Positions 9,287-18,669 of a stretch of 64,000 nucleotides of DNA are shown here, piece after piece. Source of the DNA: an uncultured Planctomycetota bacterium. GTDB lineage: Bacteria > Planctomycetota > Planctomycetia > Pirellulales > Thermoguttaceae. The notes under the pieces were generated by a model. That model did not search any database and was not told the origin of the DNA. It was given only the letters and a program-made list of their open reading frames with translations. Where the stretch lies: assembly GCA_900318195.1 (NCBI GenBank), contig ONJR01000144.1, forward strand, positions 62,001-126,000, read 5' to 3'. A program made the position numbers and the translations under genes. The stretch's first letter is position 1. The number at the start of each line of letters is the position of its first letter.

Positions 9287-10855
9287 CTATCGTGCAACTT
9301 CTGCTTGAATGGTTGGAGTTCCGGAGGCATACTTCAACAACTTTCTTTCGGAGACTCTCACAGGCTCGACAGTAAATTCGGGAATGTTGTAGGAACGCTT
9401 AGAGCCAAGTGTTTCGCATGGATCTTTCTGGGGCAACATAACAGGCTTGGAAAATTTTCCTGTCGTTTCGTCAAAATGAGTAAAATACAGACGCGTATAG
9501 GAGCCGTCGTCACGACGCGAACTGAAAACCATCCATTTTCCAGACGAACTCCAGGAATGGTAGCTATCCGGCTCGGTCGGTGAGTTGATCTCGTCAAGGC
9601 GTCGCGTTTCACCGGACGCTACGTCTAGGCTCCATATATCAGAATCCCGATACCAAATTGGAAAACAGCCGTAACGCGTTAAGGTAAAAATTAACTGTTT
9701 TCCATCGGGCGAAAGGCGTGGAAAGAGTGCGCTCTGCTCGCGTCCAGCCGCGTCGAAGACAAGTTCAGGCGCGCTAAATTGACCAGTTTCTTCGTCATAC
9801 TCCACGCGTTTGAGGTCGTAACGGATGTTTTTAACGAGGTACATTGCCTCGGTGGAGCGCGCCTCTGAATCGGTTCTTAGCGTCTTGAACCCTGGATTCT
9901 TCGCAGAACAATAATACAGTGTTTTACCATCCTGCGACCAACTAGGAAAACACTCAAGCGTCTCGTCACCCGGTGGAACGATTGGAGTCATAAGGTTTCG
10001 CTCGACGTCGTACAAATAGAGGTCGCCGAACGAGTCAAGCACGTCGATCCGATCAAGAGATTTCGTATGAAAAACCTGCTCCGTTTTATTCGATACGAAC
10101 GCAACGTGCTTTGAATTCGGGCGCCAGGCGGCATAACTGCACCCGCCGCTAAGTCCTACCGCCTTAAGCTCGCGCTTGGAAACCTCCGTCCCGTCTTGCA
10201 CAAAAATCGTTCCGCCGTCCACCAGTCTCAGATGAAAAAAGAAATTGTCTGTATGACGATCTTGAAATGTGTGGCAGTTGACACAAGTTCGTTCATTTAC
10301 AAGCCGCGCGCGAAAGAGCGCGCGTTCGTTAAACGATTCGAGGTCGCGCGTCCAGAGCGCAAGATCGGAAAAGTATTCGTAACCCGGACCAACCAATCTG
10401 TACGAAAGGTAACGATCAATCTCATCTGCCGATATTGTTATTGAAAAATCACGATACTTAAACCAGCCCGAAGAGTCTTTCGCAAAAACGGAAAACCGTA
10501 CGCTCCTACCAATATTACCACGAACAATTGTCTTCCAGACCTTCGTGGAAAACCGAACTTCAGAACCTTTGAAGAAAGCAAGAAGTTCGCCCTGATCGTT
10601 ATACGCGCCTACCGCGATTTGATCCGCTCTCTCGCAAACGTCGAAATTTAAAGGAGCAAGATTCGGAGGAATGGTTGTGTCGGTATAATCCGGGTAAATA
10701 CGCGGAGACTGATCCAATGTTTCAAACTCTTTCGGCGCCGCTCCCGATCCACGACCGAGGAGAAAGAACGCTATCGCAACAGCTAAGACGCCAAGAGTCG
10801 CAATTCCAACTGTCCTAAGGTTCAGTTTGCCAATTTCACCAGAACGCCGCAACAT
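9287..10855 (-). CDS. membrane-anchored haem-c TolB/PD40-like beta-propeller protein (copy 1)
   Basis: About 522 residues from ATG 10855 (a GTG at 10867 is also open). One N-terminal membrane segment lies at about residues 17-34. A conserved N-terminal stretch IYPDYTDTTIPPN precedes an about 100-residue beta domain. A single c-type haem site, CVNCH (about residues 191-195), follows. The rest is a TolB/PD40-like beta-propeller with repeats such as AAWRPNSKHVAF, FPSWSQDGKTLYY, FPRLSPDGKQLIF and HSWSSSGKWMVF. A full paralogue lies at 59838-61421 with the same order of parts. It sits 86 bp below the HZS-alpha-like dihaem gene on the same strand. Probable role is periplasmic redox or binding; the substrate is unknown. 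Confidence 0.72.
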   Translation of the reverse strand: MLRRSGEIGKLNLRTVGIATLGVLAVAIAFFLLGRGSGAAPKEFETLDQSPRIYPDYTDTTIPPNLAPLNFDVCERADQIAVGAYNDQGELLAFFKGSEVRFSTKVWKTIVRGNIGRSVRFSVFAKDSSGWFKYRDFSITISADEIDRYLSYRLVGPGYEYFSDLALWTRDLESFNERALFRARLVNERTCVNCHTFQDRHTDNFFFHLRLVDGGTIFVQDGTEVSKRELKAVGLSGGCSYAAWRPNSKHVAFVSNKTEQVFHTKSLDRIDVLDSFGDLYLYDVERNLMTPIVPPGDETLECFPSWSQDGKTLYYCSAKNPGFKTLRTDSEARSTEAMYLVKNIRYDLKRVEYDEETGQFSAPELVFDAAGREQSALFPRLSPDGKQLIFTLTRYGCFPIWYRDSDIWSLDVASGETRRLDEINSPTEPDSYHSWSSSGKWMVFSSRRDDGSYTRLYFTHFDETTGKFSKPVMLPQKDPCETLGSKRSYNIPEFTVEPVRVSERKLLKYASGTPTIQAEVAR

Positions 10856-10952
10856 ACTCAAATTCACCCCATTAACAGTTCCATAAAGCTACGAAAAGTT
10901 CGCTCCGCGAAACGACAAGCGTAACGTCTGTTATACGCTGTCTCTCACGTTC

Positions 10953-13900
10953 TCACGGCGAATATTCTTGACACGACTCCACGTCGAGCAACGGCCACAC
11001 GAGCTCGCCGCGCATTTGTCCCTCTTCGTCTTGAAACGCGCCAAGACGTAAAGCATTGGCGTCGAGCCAAAGAATAAAGGCGCCGCGATCCTCGTCTGAA
11101 ACGACGTCTTTGTGCGTTTCGTCGAACAGAATCTTACCCAATCGAGACTCATAAGCTCCCACGCGTCCCGGTCGCGAGCGCGATCCGCCATGAACGCCGG
11201 TAGTCGTTAAGCCGCCGCGCATCGAACCGCTATAATAGTAGACGTAGGGACGCAAATCTTCGTGATCCATCTTGGTGGGACCAGCATTCCTTTCAACATG
11301 ACACGTTACACAACGCGATTCGGCGATCGGTTTAATCAGGCGATAAAAATTAATCGGTTCAACCGGACCACACTCGGGTTCGAGCTTTGAGGGCGCGCGT
11401 TGAAAAGCTAACGGCTGTCCGTCAGGAGATATATTCGGGACGCTTGCCGTCGTTTCCTCATGACATCCCGTACAAACGAGTTTTTCGCCTGGATGAACAT
11501 ACGCAACGGATCGCATTGTTTGAACAGCCATATTATTCTCGTCGAGCGCCTGAAAAATGAGCTGTTTACCATAGGGAACCTCAAAGAAAGCGCTCCCGTC
11601 CGCTTCAACTGGCACAGTTCCGAGCGGAATTCGAGGCGTGTTTTCCGTTGCGTAGCCGATGAAAGGTTTATCCATCCACGGATTCGATTTAGGAATTGCT
11701 TGCAAAACGCGCAGTCGTTTGATTGGTCGATCCTCAGGAAACGGTCTATCATGAAGATTAACGTTGACCACGCCTACCGTAGCAACCTTATTGTGATCGG
11801 CATAATCTTCTCCTTGCGCCGTCTGCTGTGGTACAACTGGCGGTTTCGCGCGCGGACGAAGCGGGATCGGTTCAGTTAACCGCAGTCGCGGATCATATCC
11901 GATCGGCAGGATTTCACGCTCGCAAAGCAACTCTTCATTACCAAACCGATCGAGAAGCACGAGATCTTCCCAACTATTGCAGAGGTATAAATCCTCACTC
12001 AACGCCCAAGGCGCGCCGTATCGATACTGGCTACGATCATAAGTTTCCGATTCTGGAAAAGCCTCATATGGCGTAATGCGTCGAATCTGGCTCATATGAT
12101 TGTCATTTGGAACTCGTAAATCAAGCAGACAGAGCGAACCAAAGGACTCGCCATGATGCGGCGCCGCTGTAAAGACGTATTTATGCGAACCGGGTATTGG
12201 ACGAAACTGCATTTGCGTCATTGGTAGACCCGAAGGCGCGTCCTCGCAACGTCCAAAGCGATGATCGCCATGCGCGCAATCTTCGAATGTGTCCCAGGGG
12301 TATGGGTAGTTGCCTTGCGGCGAGCGAGGGTTACGTCCGTCGGGCGCGCATGTCCAGAAGGTGGAGCCAAGACAATTCTCGCGATCGGTGTAGTCCCAAC
12401 GCGAATAAACTAACGCGCCGTTATTATCGACCACGGGTCGCCATTCGCTCGTTTCGAAATAGCTTATCGGATAGATATCCGAACCGTCCGCCTTCATTGA
12501 GTGCATAACGGCAGTAGTAACGCGTAACGACGCGTCCTCGCCGAAGCAACGGATAAAGCCTCCACGCCGTTCGGAACAAAAGACGAGTCGTCCCGACGGC
12601 AACTCGCAGACGTCAAAGTCATTGTATGAGCCGTCGGTCAATTGCTCGATTTCATCGCTGTCCACACGTGTCTTAAAGATACTCCAGGTCGTGTCAGGGT
12701 TCCAAACCCAGCGGTGTTCCTGCGAATTACACCATGAAAAATAGATCGTTTTACCGTCATAGCTCAATTCTGGTTTGTAAAAAGAGCCGGTATCGAGCCG
12801 GCGTCCTGCTAATCGCTTATGATTCGCAGTTGCAACGACAGTTTTACCTGCAATCAAGTCTTTAATTTGCGGATCGCGACTTTTCCAATCCTCCAGGGCA
12901 AAGATACCGCCGCCATGAATTGTATTGAACCCATAAACTTGCGTCGACATATGCCCGCCAATTCTATCGGTATTGAATTTATTAGTCAATCGCGACCCGG
13001 CATAGCATGCGCGAGCAAGGAACATAATACGATCAAGATCGTCCAATTCGCTCTGTTGGAACATAATGAGCCGCCGAAAAGCGCACGCGATAAAGTAATC
13101 CGCCACACGCCGACGGTCGTCTGAGAAATAGGACTGATCGCGCTTAATCTCATCGGAAACTCGCTTGTCGAATCGTTCAAATTCATTTTTCAGCGCCGTA
13201 AAGACTTCTGAATCGTCGTCGAAATTTGCGCCGTCTAACATTGCGCGCACGCGTCGCACGACGACTTGAACAGGAGTCTTTTCCGTTTCGGTGTAGACGA
13301 GTGAATTAGGATCGTACGCTTGCTCCGCAGCGCCGCGCGGTGGTTGACGTTCGCCGCTTATTTCCCTTTCCAGCTCGAGAAATCTTTCTCCCCAGTTTGC
13401 ATAGACGCCATCGCGAAAATCACCGACTGAGAAAAGATTGATCGCAAGTTCGTTCATACGAGCGCCAAGTATTTTTTTATCGACTCCCTGGATAGGGACG
13501 TCCTTACGCGGCTTTTCACCGGGTTTAACAGTCGGCTCTATTCCTCCAGTCGGAAAAAGATGATCGAGGGATGAACTAACGCTTGTTTCTATCCTATTGT
13601 CGTATTTTTCGGCTAACCTACCCCATACTGGAATCGAAAGAAGATCGAAAGCAGACAGTTTTTTCAAATCGTCCAAGAGCGAGTAACGAGTAAAATCATC
13701 TGGGTCGCGCGGAGCAACGAAATACTTTGGCGTTTGAGCAAAACGATCTCCCGAAAGCGGCGTTTGATTCGGAATCGAACGTTCCAGAGCCTGCTCGAAT
13801 GCAATTCGCTTCGTCTTAGAATCAACAAAGTCGTCGAAGTCGAATCGAACGAGGAGAATCGTATTGTCGTCATAATCGCAAGGCTTAAAGAGTCGATCGT

Positions 13901-14579
13901 TCTGAGTCAGATCGCGAACGCCCTCGGAAATTCGCAATTCGTCGACCACGCCGTTACAAAAAATGGAACGGTCGACAAGGGAGCCAATAGCAAATTTGGC
14001 GTCGTCAGGGACAACCGAATCTTCGAGCGCAAGCGCGCCCCGACCAACGCATTGTCCATCAACATATAGCCTCGCTTCGTCTACGTCCATGACAAGACCA
14101 ACACGGTGAATCTGACCGTCGACAAGATCAAAATCGCTTATAATCGTCTGCTGTGCTCGATTGCCTGGAACGTACAGCGCTAATCGCCCCGTGCCGACAA
14201 ACGTATACAACTCCCAGTGTCGAGACGAGGTCTTCTCTTCATTTGCAAGGAAGATATTGAAAACATCGCGCGAGTCGACGCGCGCTGTTAATTCAACTGT
14301 AAAAGGACGCGACGTCAGTAACTGATCGCTGGGCATGATAAAGGAAACGCGTTTTGGCGCAAACGCTGTTTTGAGCTCCGGTGAAAAGGATTCCACTATC
14401 ATATCGTGAGAAAAGAAATCCGGTATGTCCACGGCGCTGTCAGTTGCGGCAATTCGATTGATCGTGGGCGGCAACTGTCCGATAGCGGTATGACAAACGC
14501 TTAAAATAAATGTCAATGCGCCGACCGCCGCGCTCAAAGGCGACAAACCGATAGGCGCACACATACCCGCGCGTTTCAT
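10953..14579 (-). CDS. secreted LamG plus hydrazine-synthase-alpha-like dihaem c-type beta-propeller protein
   Basis: About 1,208 residues. I choose ATG 14579 because GGAG lies 9 nt upstream and a signal peptide (hydrophobic run to CHTAIGQ) follows. A LamG-like domain comes first (MDVDEARLYVDGQCVG, then VVDELRISEG). A long helical part is next, then a propeller region with PELSYDGKTIYFSW and GRLVFCSERRGG. Two haem-c motifs close it: CTGCH (bases 11460-11474) and CVTCH (11298-11312). Order and motifs resemble the HZS-alpha middle-domain family, which is known beyond anammox bacteria; no other hydrazine synthase subunit is present, so it is not read as hydrazine synthase. It starts just past the stop of the GH32-like gene, in one operon. 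Confidence 0.7.
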   Translation of the reverse strand: MKRAGMCAPIGLSPLSAAVGALTFILSVCHTAIGQLPPTINRIAATDSAVDIPDFFSHDMIVESFSPELKTAFAPKRVSFIMPSDQLLTSRPFTVELTARVDSRDVFNIFLANEEKTSSRHWELYTFVGTGRLALYVPGNRAQQTIISDFDLVDGQIHRVGLVMDVDEARLYVDGQCVGRGALALEDSVVPDDAKFAIGSLVDRSIFCNGVVDELRISEGVRDLTQNDRLFKPCDYDDNTILLVRFDFDDFVDSKTKRIAFEQALERSIPNQTPLSGDRFAQTPKYFVAPRDPDDFTRYSLLDDLKKLSAFDLLSIPVWGRLAEKYDNRIETSVSSSLDHLFPTGGIEPTVKPGEKPRKDVPIQGVDKKILGARMNELAINLFSVGDFRDGVYANWGERFLELEREISGERQPPRGAAEQAYDPNSLVYTETEKTPVQVVVRRVRAMLDGANFDDDSEVFTALKNEFERFDKRVSDEIKRDQSYFSDDRRRVADYFIACAFRRLIMFQQSELDDLDRIMFLARACYAGSRLTNKFNTDRIGGHMSTQVYGFNTIHGGGIFALEDWKSRDPQIKDLIAGKTVVATANHKRLAGRRLDTGSFYKPELSYDGKTIYFSWCNSQEHRWVWNPDTTWSIFKTRVDSDEIEQLTDGSYNDFDVCELPSGRLVFCSERRGGFIRCFGEDASLRVTTAVMHSMKADGSDIYPISYFETSEWRPVVDNNGALVYSRWDYTDRENCLGSTFWTCAPDGRNPRSPQGNYPYPWDTFEDCAHGDHRFGRCEDAPSGLPMTQMQFRPIPGSHKYVFTAAPHHGESFGSLCLLDLRVPNDNHMSQIRRITPYEAFPESETYDRSQYRYGAPWALSEDLYLCNSWEDLVLLDRFGNEELLCEREILPIGYDPRLRLTEPIPLRPRAKPPVVPQQTAQGEDYADHNKVATVGVVNVNLHDRPFPEDRPIKRLRVLQAIPKSNPWMDKPFIGYATENTPRIPLGTVPVEADGSAFFEVPYGKQLIFQALDENNMAVQTMRSVAYVHPGEKLVCTGCHEETTASVPNISPDGQPLAFQRAPSKLEPECGPVEPINFYRLIKPIAESRCVTCHVERNAGPTKMDHEDLRPYVYYYSGSMRGGLTTTGVHGGSRSRPGRVGAYESRLGKILFDETHKDVVSDEDRGAFILWLDANALRLGAFQDEEGQMRGELVWPLLDVESCQEYSP

Positions 14580-14616
14580 TTGATCATTCTCCATAGCAAA
14601 GTCGAATTCTCGTCTA

Positions 14617-16755
14617 TTAGCGAATAATCGGAGCAACCGATAATCGCTCTATTTTCAGTTTAGCGCCAGCCTCGTTAGAGAACTTTAGCGCGCGAAGCTT
14701 ATTAACGTCGTTTTCATCCCAATCGTCGCGCGACGCGTACGTCGCCGTCCGCTCGCCGTTCACGCAAAGGTCCACAATATGATTAGGAGCGACACAATCT
14801 AATTCTATATGTCCGCTAGAAAAATCAACTCGATCAATCTTGACGTCGTTAAGGTAAACCGCTCGCTCGGAAAAAGCGACGACGATGAATCGATCTTCCG
14901 CATACGCTATTCTTAAATTTCTCATCCTGTCAATTTCATTGGGATCAAAAGAAGCGGAAAGTTGCAGACGAAAGCGTTGTGGAATCGCAATATCTAAGTT
15001 GCCGTCGGAAATCTTGCCCTCGTAGCGTGTCTCAGCTCCTGTTCTGGGAATCATCTCGGGGACAAACTTCTCGCCCAGCGTACCGTTTTCCATTCTGATC
15101 AACTCATGAAAAACAGCGCTACCGCCGAATCCTCGTTCACGCGTCCAACCGCAGATTATACGTCGACTCTCGCCAAAAGGAGAGGTCTTTGGAACGTTCA
15201 CCATTCCATTCATTAGAATATTCGGAGTCAAAGGGGCTTCCCAAGGACCTTGGGGAGATTTCGACATGAGATAATACCCATTAAGATGATTCGCTATCAG
15301 ATAGTAATCGTCCCCCCACTGGAACATATCGGGACATTCCGGTTCGCCGTTCATGTGAGCATAGAGGGGTTCGAGAACTTGCCAGTTCTTGAGATCGTCG
15401 GAAACAGCGCGCGCCCAACACCCTCGACCGCGATAACTAGCCGTAATCAGCATATAAAACCGACCGTCCTCAGGAGACTGAAATACGAACGGATCGCGAA
15501 CGCTCGACGAATAGCCCTCTGGAAGTAAAAACAGTGGATTAGGATCGCGTTTTTCAAAGTGCAAACCGTCTTCGCTTGTCGCAACGCCAAGAAGTCCGAA
15601 AACGTTCTTCTTCGTCCCGTCCGGCAGAGTATACTCTACGGCGCGATTCGCGTAAAAAGCGTAATACAAACCTTCGTGAAACAATACCGAACCAGTGCAA
15701 ATCGAACCCTCGTTTTGATCGTCTATCGCAAGTACAAAGGGACGATGCGTCCAATGGACAAGATCTTTCGACGTCGCTTGTATCCACTGATGCGCGCCAA
15801 GCCCGTTCTTGGCGCCATGACGATTCTTATCGAGCAAATACATGAAATGAAAAACGCCGTCGGCGTAAAATGGCATACAATCCCCAACCCCATAACGATT
15901 CGGTGGGGTCCAGTACTGCATCGACTCCGGAACGACGCGTTCCGTCCTTTCCCGTGCGTCAATTCGATCAGCGCCTCCGGACAGCAGGGTGATTTCATCA
16001 TTCGACAGCGCCCGATCCCAGATCGCAACATAATCGATTTCACCTACAAATCCGGTACGCAAAGAGTCGTGGGCAGAAGAATCATATTGCGCGCCGATGA
16101 CAAAAGGAATCTCGTTCGTTTTAAGATTACCAAGCATGAAATCTTCGTCACAACATCTACCATCAAGAAAGAATTCCATTTTCGCACCGTTAATCCGACA
16201 GAACGCAACTCGCCATGCGTCGCGTTCGTCAGGATTACGCGTCTCTGTACGCGGCGCCAACGTTTGGAGAATGGAACGATTGCCAGTCGAACCAACTTCT
16301 GCGCCAAAGGAATCCGCGAAGAAAAAAAGATTGAAGGCGAGCTGATCGTGCCCACCGTGTTTTGAAAAGAGCGGCGCCGAGTCCCAAAGGGTCGAGCTGG
16401 GTTTAACGCGTATGCCAAAAGTTGCTTCACGTCCCGTCAAGGCGCGCAAACGCTCGTTCACCGACTCAGTAACAGCAATAGCGCCCCCGCGCTGGAAGCA
16501 CGCAACGAGACCGTCGCCTCCCTGCGCGGCAGAGTCGGCGCGCTCACGCTCGGGCAGCGACACGCCCAATTCAACGTCGCCAGTTGTCAGAAGGCGGTCG
16601 TCTACGCCGCCGAAATCGGTAAAAAACAACGCGTCTCGCAGTAGTTTGCGAGGTTCTGACGCGCGCGTGACGGTAACGCCTAGCATTACCGCACACAGCA
16701 GGCAGAACAGAAACGTTCGCTTAACAAACAAACGCTTTTCTCTCACCAACGTCAT
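14617..16755 (-). CDS. secreted LamG plus GH32-like glycoside hydrolase (levanase/fructosidase type)
   Basis: About 712 residues from ATG 16755, chosen because AGGAGGG lies 7 nt upstream; the longer frame begins with TTG. A signal peptide ends near residue 32. A LamG-type jelly-roll fills residues about 100-250. The five-blade propeller has the three GH32 acidic sites: Asp292 in GDCMPFY (where WMNDPNG is usual), the RDP motif at 420-422 and the acid/base Glu473 in ECPDMFQ. A C-terminal beta-sandwich follows. Family knowledge: GH32 enzymes cleave fructans or sucrose-like bonds. The divergent first motif leaves substrate open. It begins 38 bp after the GH43 stop and leads into the HZS-like gene. 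Confidence 0.75.
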   Translation of the reverse strand: MTLVREKRLFVKRTFLFCLLCAVMLGVTVTRASEPRKLLRDALFFTDFGGVDDRLLTTGDVELGVSLPERERADSAAQGGDGLVACFQRGGAIAVTESVNERLRALTGREATFGIRVKPSSTLWDSAPLFSKHGGHDQLAFNLFFFADSFGAEVGSTGNRSILQTLAPRTETRNPDERDAWRVAFCRINGAKMEFFLDGRCCDEDFMLGNLKTNEIPFVIGAQYDSSAHDSLRTGFVGEIDYVAIWDRALSNDEITLLSGGADRIDARERTERVVPESMQYWTPPNRYGVGDCMPFYADGVFHFMYLLDKNRHGAKNGLGAHQWIQATSKDLVHWTHRPFVLAIDDQNEGSICTGSVLFHEGLYYAFYANRAVEYTLPDGTKKNVFGLLGVATSEDGLHFEKRDPNPLFLLPEGYSSSVRDPFVFQSPEDGRFYMLITASYRGRGCWARAVSDDLKNWQVLEPLYAHMNGEPECPDMFQWGDDYYLIANHLNGYYLMSKSPQGPWEAPLTPNILMNGMVNVPKTSPFGESRRIICGWTRERGFGGSAVFHELIRMENGTLGEKFVPEMIPRTGAETRYEGKISDGNLDIAIPQRFRLQLSASFDPNEIDRMRNLRIAYAEDRFIVVAFSERAVYLNDVKIDRVDFSSGHIELDCVAPNHIVDLCVNGERTATYASRDDWDENDVNKLRALKFSNEAGAKLKIERLSVAPIIR

Positions 16756-16792
16756 CTCTATACCCTCCTGCAATTCCAAATCTCATGACGAC

Positions 16793-17863
16793 CTAGTTCG
16801 CCGACTTGACGATTTCCGCAAGATTCACTGGGGTCGAAACGCCTTCCAAGGTCGGTTCGATCGGTGGAATCGAACCGTCGGGAGCAAAGGAAAAACGATC
16901 TAGACACGTTTCGCGTCCCCAACCGCCAGGCGCCTGCGGCTGGATAATTCGGTGGTAGAAAACGTAATTGTCGCCGTTCGGCAAAAAGAGGAAAGAATGG
17001 TGCCCGGGTCCCAAAATTCCCTTCTCCGGACGCTTTGATAGGATGATGGGATTCTCCTGGGGACTGACAAACGGTCCGAGCGGAGAATCAGAAGTCGCTA
17101 CCCACACCTGATAATTGGGATCGCGAGTATCGTTCTTGGACCACGTCAGGTAATATCGATCGTTACGGTAAAAGACGTAGGTTCCCTCGAAGAAATTCGA
17201 CGGCGTAATGTCCTTAACCGTGTCGCGCTTGATTTTGGTCATACTGTCGTCAAGCTCAGCGACGCAAAGGTATGAATTTCCCCAGTACAGGTAATTCTTA
17301 CCTGTTTGAGGATCGCAAAAGACGAAAGGATCAATCTCAACTCCTGGACGCCCCTTGGGATGCAAGTCGTGTCCGACAATCTCGCCGCAATCCACAAACG
17401 GACCAACCGGATCGTCGCCGGTCGCAACGCCTATTTTCTCATTGGCGCAGTAGTAAAAAAAGTAACGGAAGCTCCCGGTCTGAGTCTCTTTTTCGATAAT
17501 AGACGGCGCCCAAAACCGTTGCGTCTCCCAATGAATATCTTTGGCTGCGAGAGCCAGACCTTCACGGCGCCAATCGACTAGATTATCGCTTGAATAAACG
17601 ACAAAACCTTTGTTTGACGACGTCGGATAAACATATGCGCGCCCGGTCTTCTTCGAAAGAAGGACTTCCGGATCGGCGTTAGCGCCCGGAAATATTGGAT
17701 TGTGATACTTTCGACTCAATTCATTTGACTCGTCGTTGAACACGGCGTCGCACGCTACTGACAGGGAAGCAAGGTTCACGCTTACTCCGACGCCAATAAG
17801 CGCCTTCAATGCGTCGCGACGAGAAGGAAGTTTCGACTGTTCAGAATTTAAAGGTGTGTTCAT
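16793..17863 (-). CDS. Tat-exported GH43-like glycoside hydrolase, probable lipoprotein
   Basis: 356 residues. The N-terminus has a twin-arginine signal (SRRDALKALIG, Arg15-Arg16) ending in a lipobox-like SVAC with Cys38. The five-blade GH43 propeller shows its three acids: Asp64 (GANADPEV, base), Asp178 (EIDPFVF, pKa modulator) and Glu226 (FFEGTYV, acid). GH43 enzymes act on arabinans and xylans. It is the first gene of a minus-strand group leading to the GH32-like and HZS-like genes. The many short insertions are normal for the family. The Tat signal suggests folding in the cytoplasm before export. Confidence 0.8.
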   Translation of the reverse strand: MNTPLNSEQSKLPSRRDALKALIGVGVSVNLASLSVACDAVFNDESNELSRKYHNPIFPGANADPEVLLSKKTGRAYVYPTSSNKGFVVYSSDNLVDWRREGLALAAKDIHWETQRFWAPSIIEKETQTGSFRYFFYYCANEKIGVATGDDPVGPFVDCGEIVGHDLHPKGRPGVEIDPFVFCDPQTGKNYLYWGNSYLCVAELDDSMTKIKRDTVKDITPSNFFEGTYVFYRNDRYYLTWSKNDTRDPNYQVWVATSDSPLGPFVSPQENPIILSKRPEKGILGPGHHSFLFLPNGDNYVFYHRIIQPQAPGGWGRETCLDRFSFAPDGSIPPIEPTLEGVSTPVNLAEIVKSAN

Positions 17864-17997
17864 CTGCTTACTCCGCTGTTATGGGGGAAAAACGTCTGCA
17901 CTCAATTGTACGAATCGCAAAACAAAATCCAAGACTCGCGGTAAAAATCTTCTCGCTTCTTTCTGATATTTCGATTCATAAAAAGGTCGATCCCATC

Positions 17998-18025
17998 TTG
18001 ACGAAAATGAAATATATGTTAGAAT
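17998..18025 (+). promoter_or_regulatory. sigma-70-type promoter of the Fur/PerR gene
   Basis: TTGACG (17998-18003) and TAGAAT (18020-18025) are each one base from consensus and are 16 bp apart. The Fur-family start at 18060 has AGGAG (18048-18052) 7 nt upstream. Confidence 0.7.
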
Positions 18026-18059
18026 CAAATATGTCCTGCAGATAATTAGGAGATTCTAA
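18019..18059 (+). promoter_or_regulatory. inverted repeat TTAGAATC ... GATTCTAA, possible PerR/Fur autoregulatory site
   Basis: Two 8-bp arms (18019-18026 and 18052-18059) form a perfect inverted repeat with 25 bp between. The left arm covers the -10 box; the right arm ends at the start codon of the regulator and abuts its Shine-Dalgarno. The arms resemble half of a PerR box (TTAGAAT-N-ATTCTAA). Their 33-bp offset is about three helical turns. In RNA they could also pair and shield the ribosome site. Either reading is inference. Confidence 0.45.
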
Positions 18060-18524
18060 ATGAATGATTCGCAGGAAGAAATTATAAGGGAATTTCGCGA
18101 ACGATGTTCTCAAACTGGTATGAAGGCAACGGCGCCTCGTCTAGCCGTCTACCGGTTTTTGAGGAATAAACGCGAGCATCCTGTAGTGGATCGCGTTTGG
18201 GAAGCCGTAAGGGAAGAATTGCCGACAATCTCCAGAGAGAGCGTATATCGCATACTCAACGATTTTGTCGCGCATGGCGTTTTCGCTATGTTAGATCGCT
18301 CCGACGTAGTTGCGAGATACGATTCTAACCCTGAAAGGCACGACCACTTTTTTTGCACGCGTTGCGGTCGAGCGTTCGATTTCGAGATTCAGCAGTTGCC
18401 AACGATAATTGCTCAGGTAGCGGGCGGACTCGGCAAAATAGAACACGTGGAAGCGCGCGTGCAGGGCGTTTGCAAAGATTGTTTGAATAACGAACGGATC
18501 AATGACTCTGCAGACTTCGGTTGA
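18060..18524 (+). CDS. Fur-family metalloregulator, PerR-like
   Basis: 154 residues, the usual length for the family. The N-terminal winged helix includes TAPRLAVYRFL and the recognition region SRESVYRILNDFV (about 58-70). The metal-binding stretch HDHFFCTRCG (94-103) is typical. Two CxxC pairs, Cys99/Cys102 and Cys138/Cys141, would form the structural zinc site. Position just before reverse rubrerythrin favours a peroxide-sensing PerR over an iron-sensing Fur, but the key Asp/Asn residue was not assigned. A good promoter and an inverted repeat lie directly upstream. Confidence 0.85.
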   Translation: MNDSQEEIIREFRERCSQTGMKATAPRLAVYRFLRNKREHPVVDRVWEAVREELPTISRESVYRILNDFVAHGVFAMLDRSDVVARYDSNPERHDHFFCTRCGRAFDFEIQQLPTIIAQVAGGLGKIEHVEARVQGVCKDCLNNERINDSADFG

Positions 18525-18570
18525 CGCCGACGCGGCGTTGATTTCGCAGAAACTTCAACTTTTAAGCAAA

Positions 18571-18599
18571 TGTGGCGGTTACGCAATATGCGTTCCACA
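18571..18599 (+). terminator. stem-loop between the Fur/PerR gene and rubrerythrin
   Basis: Outer arms TGTGG (18571-18575) and CCACA (18595-18599) enclose inner arms ACGCA (18581-18585) and TGCGT (18589-18593). An AT-rich stretch (TTAATTAAA) follows. It could be a weak terminator for the regulator gene or an operator or leader element for rubrerythrin, so the call is tentative. Confidence 0.35.
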
Positions 18600-18669
18600 T
18601 TAATTAAACTAGACGCAAGCGTGATGCAAGACGCGCTCGCGCCCTTTCAAAGCATAAGGAACCGTTGAT

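Noticed and set aside
10953-14579. Calling the operon an anammox hydrazine synthase locus
   Set aside because: No beta or gamma subunit, and the neighbours are glycosidases; the fold is shared more widely.
15559-16365. 268-codon plus-strand frame
   Set aside because: It lies wholly inside the GH32-like gene on the opposite strand, has an odd basic composition and no motif; it is a shadow frame.
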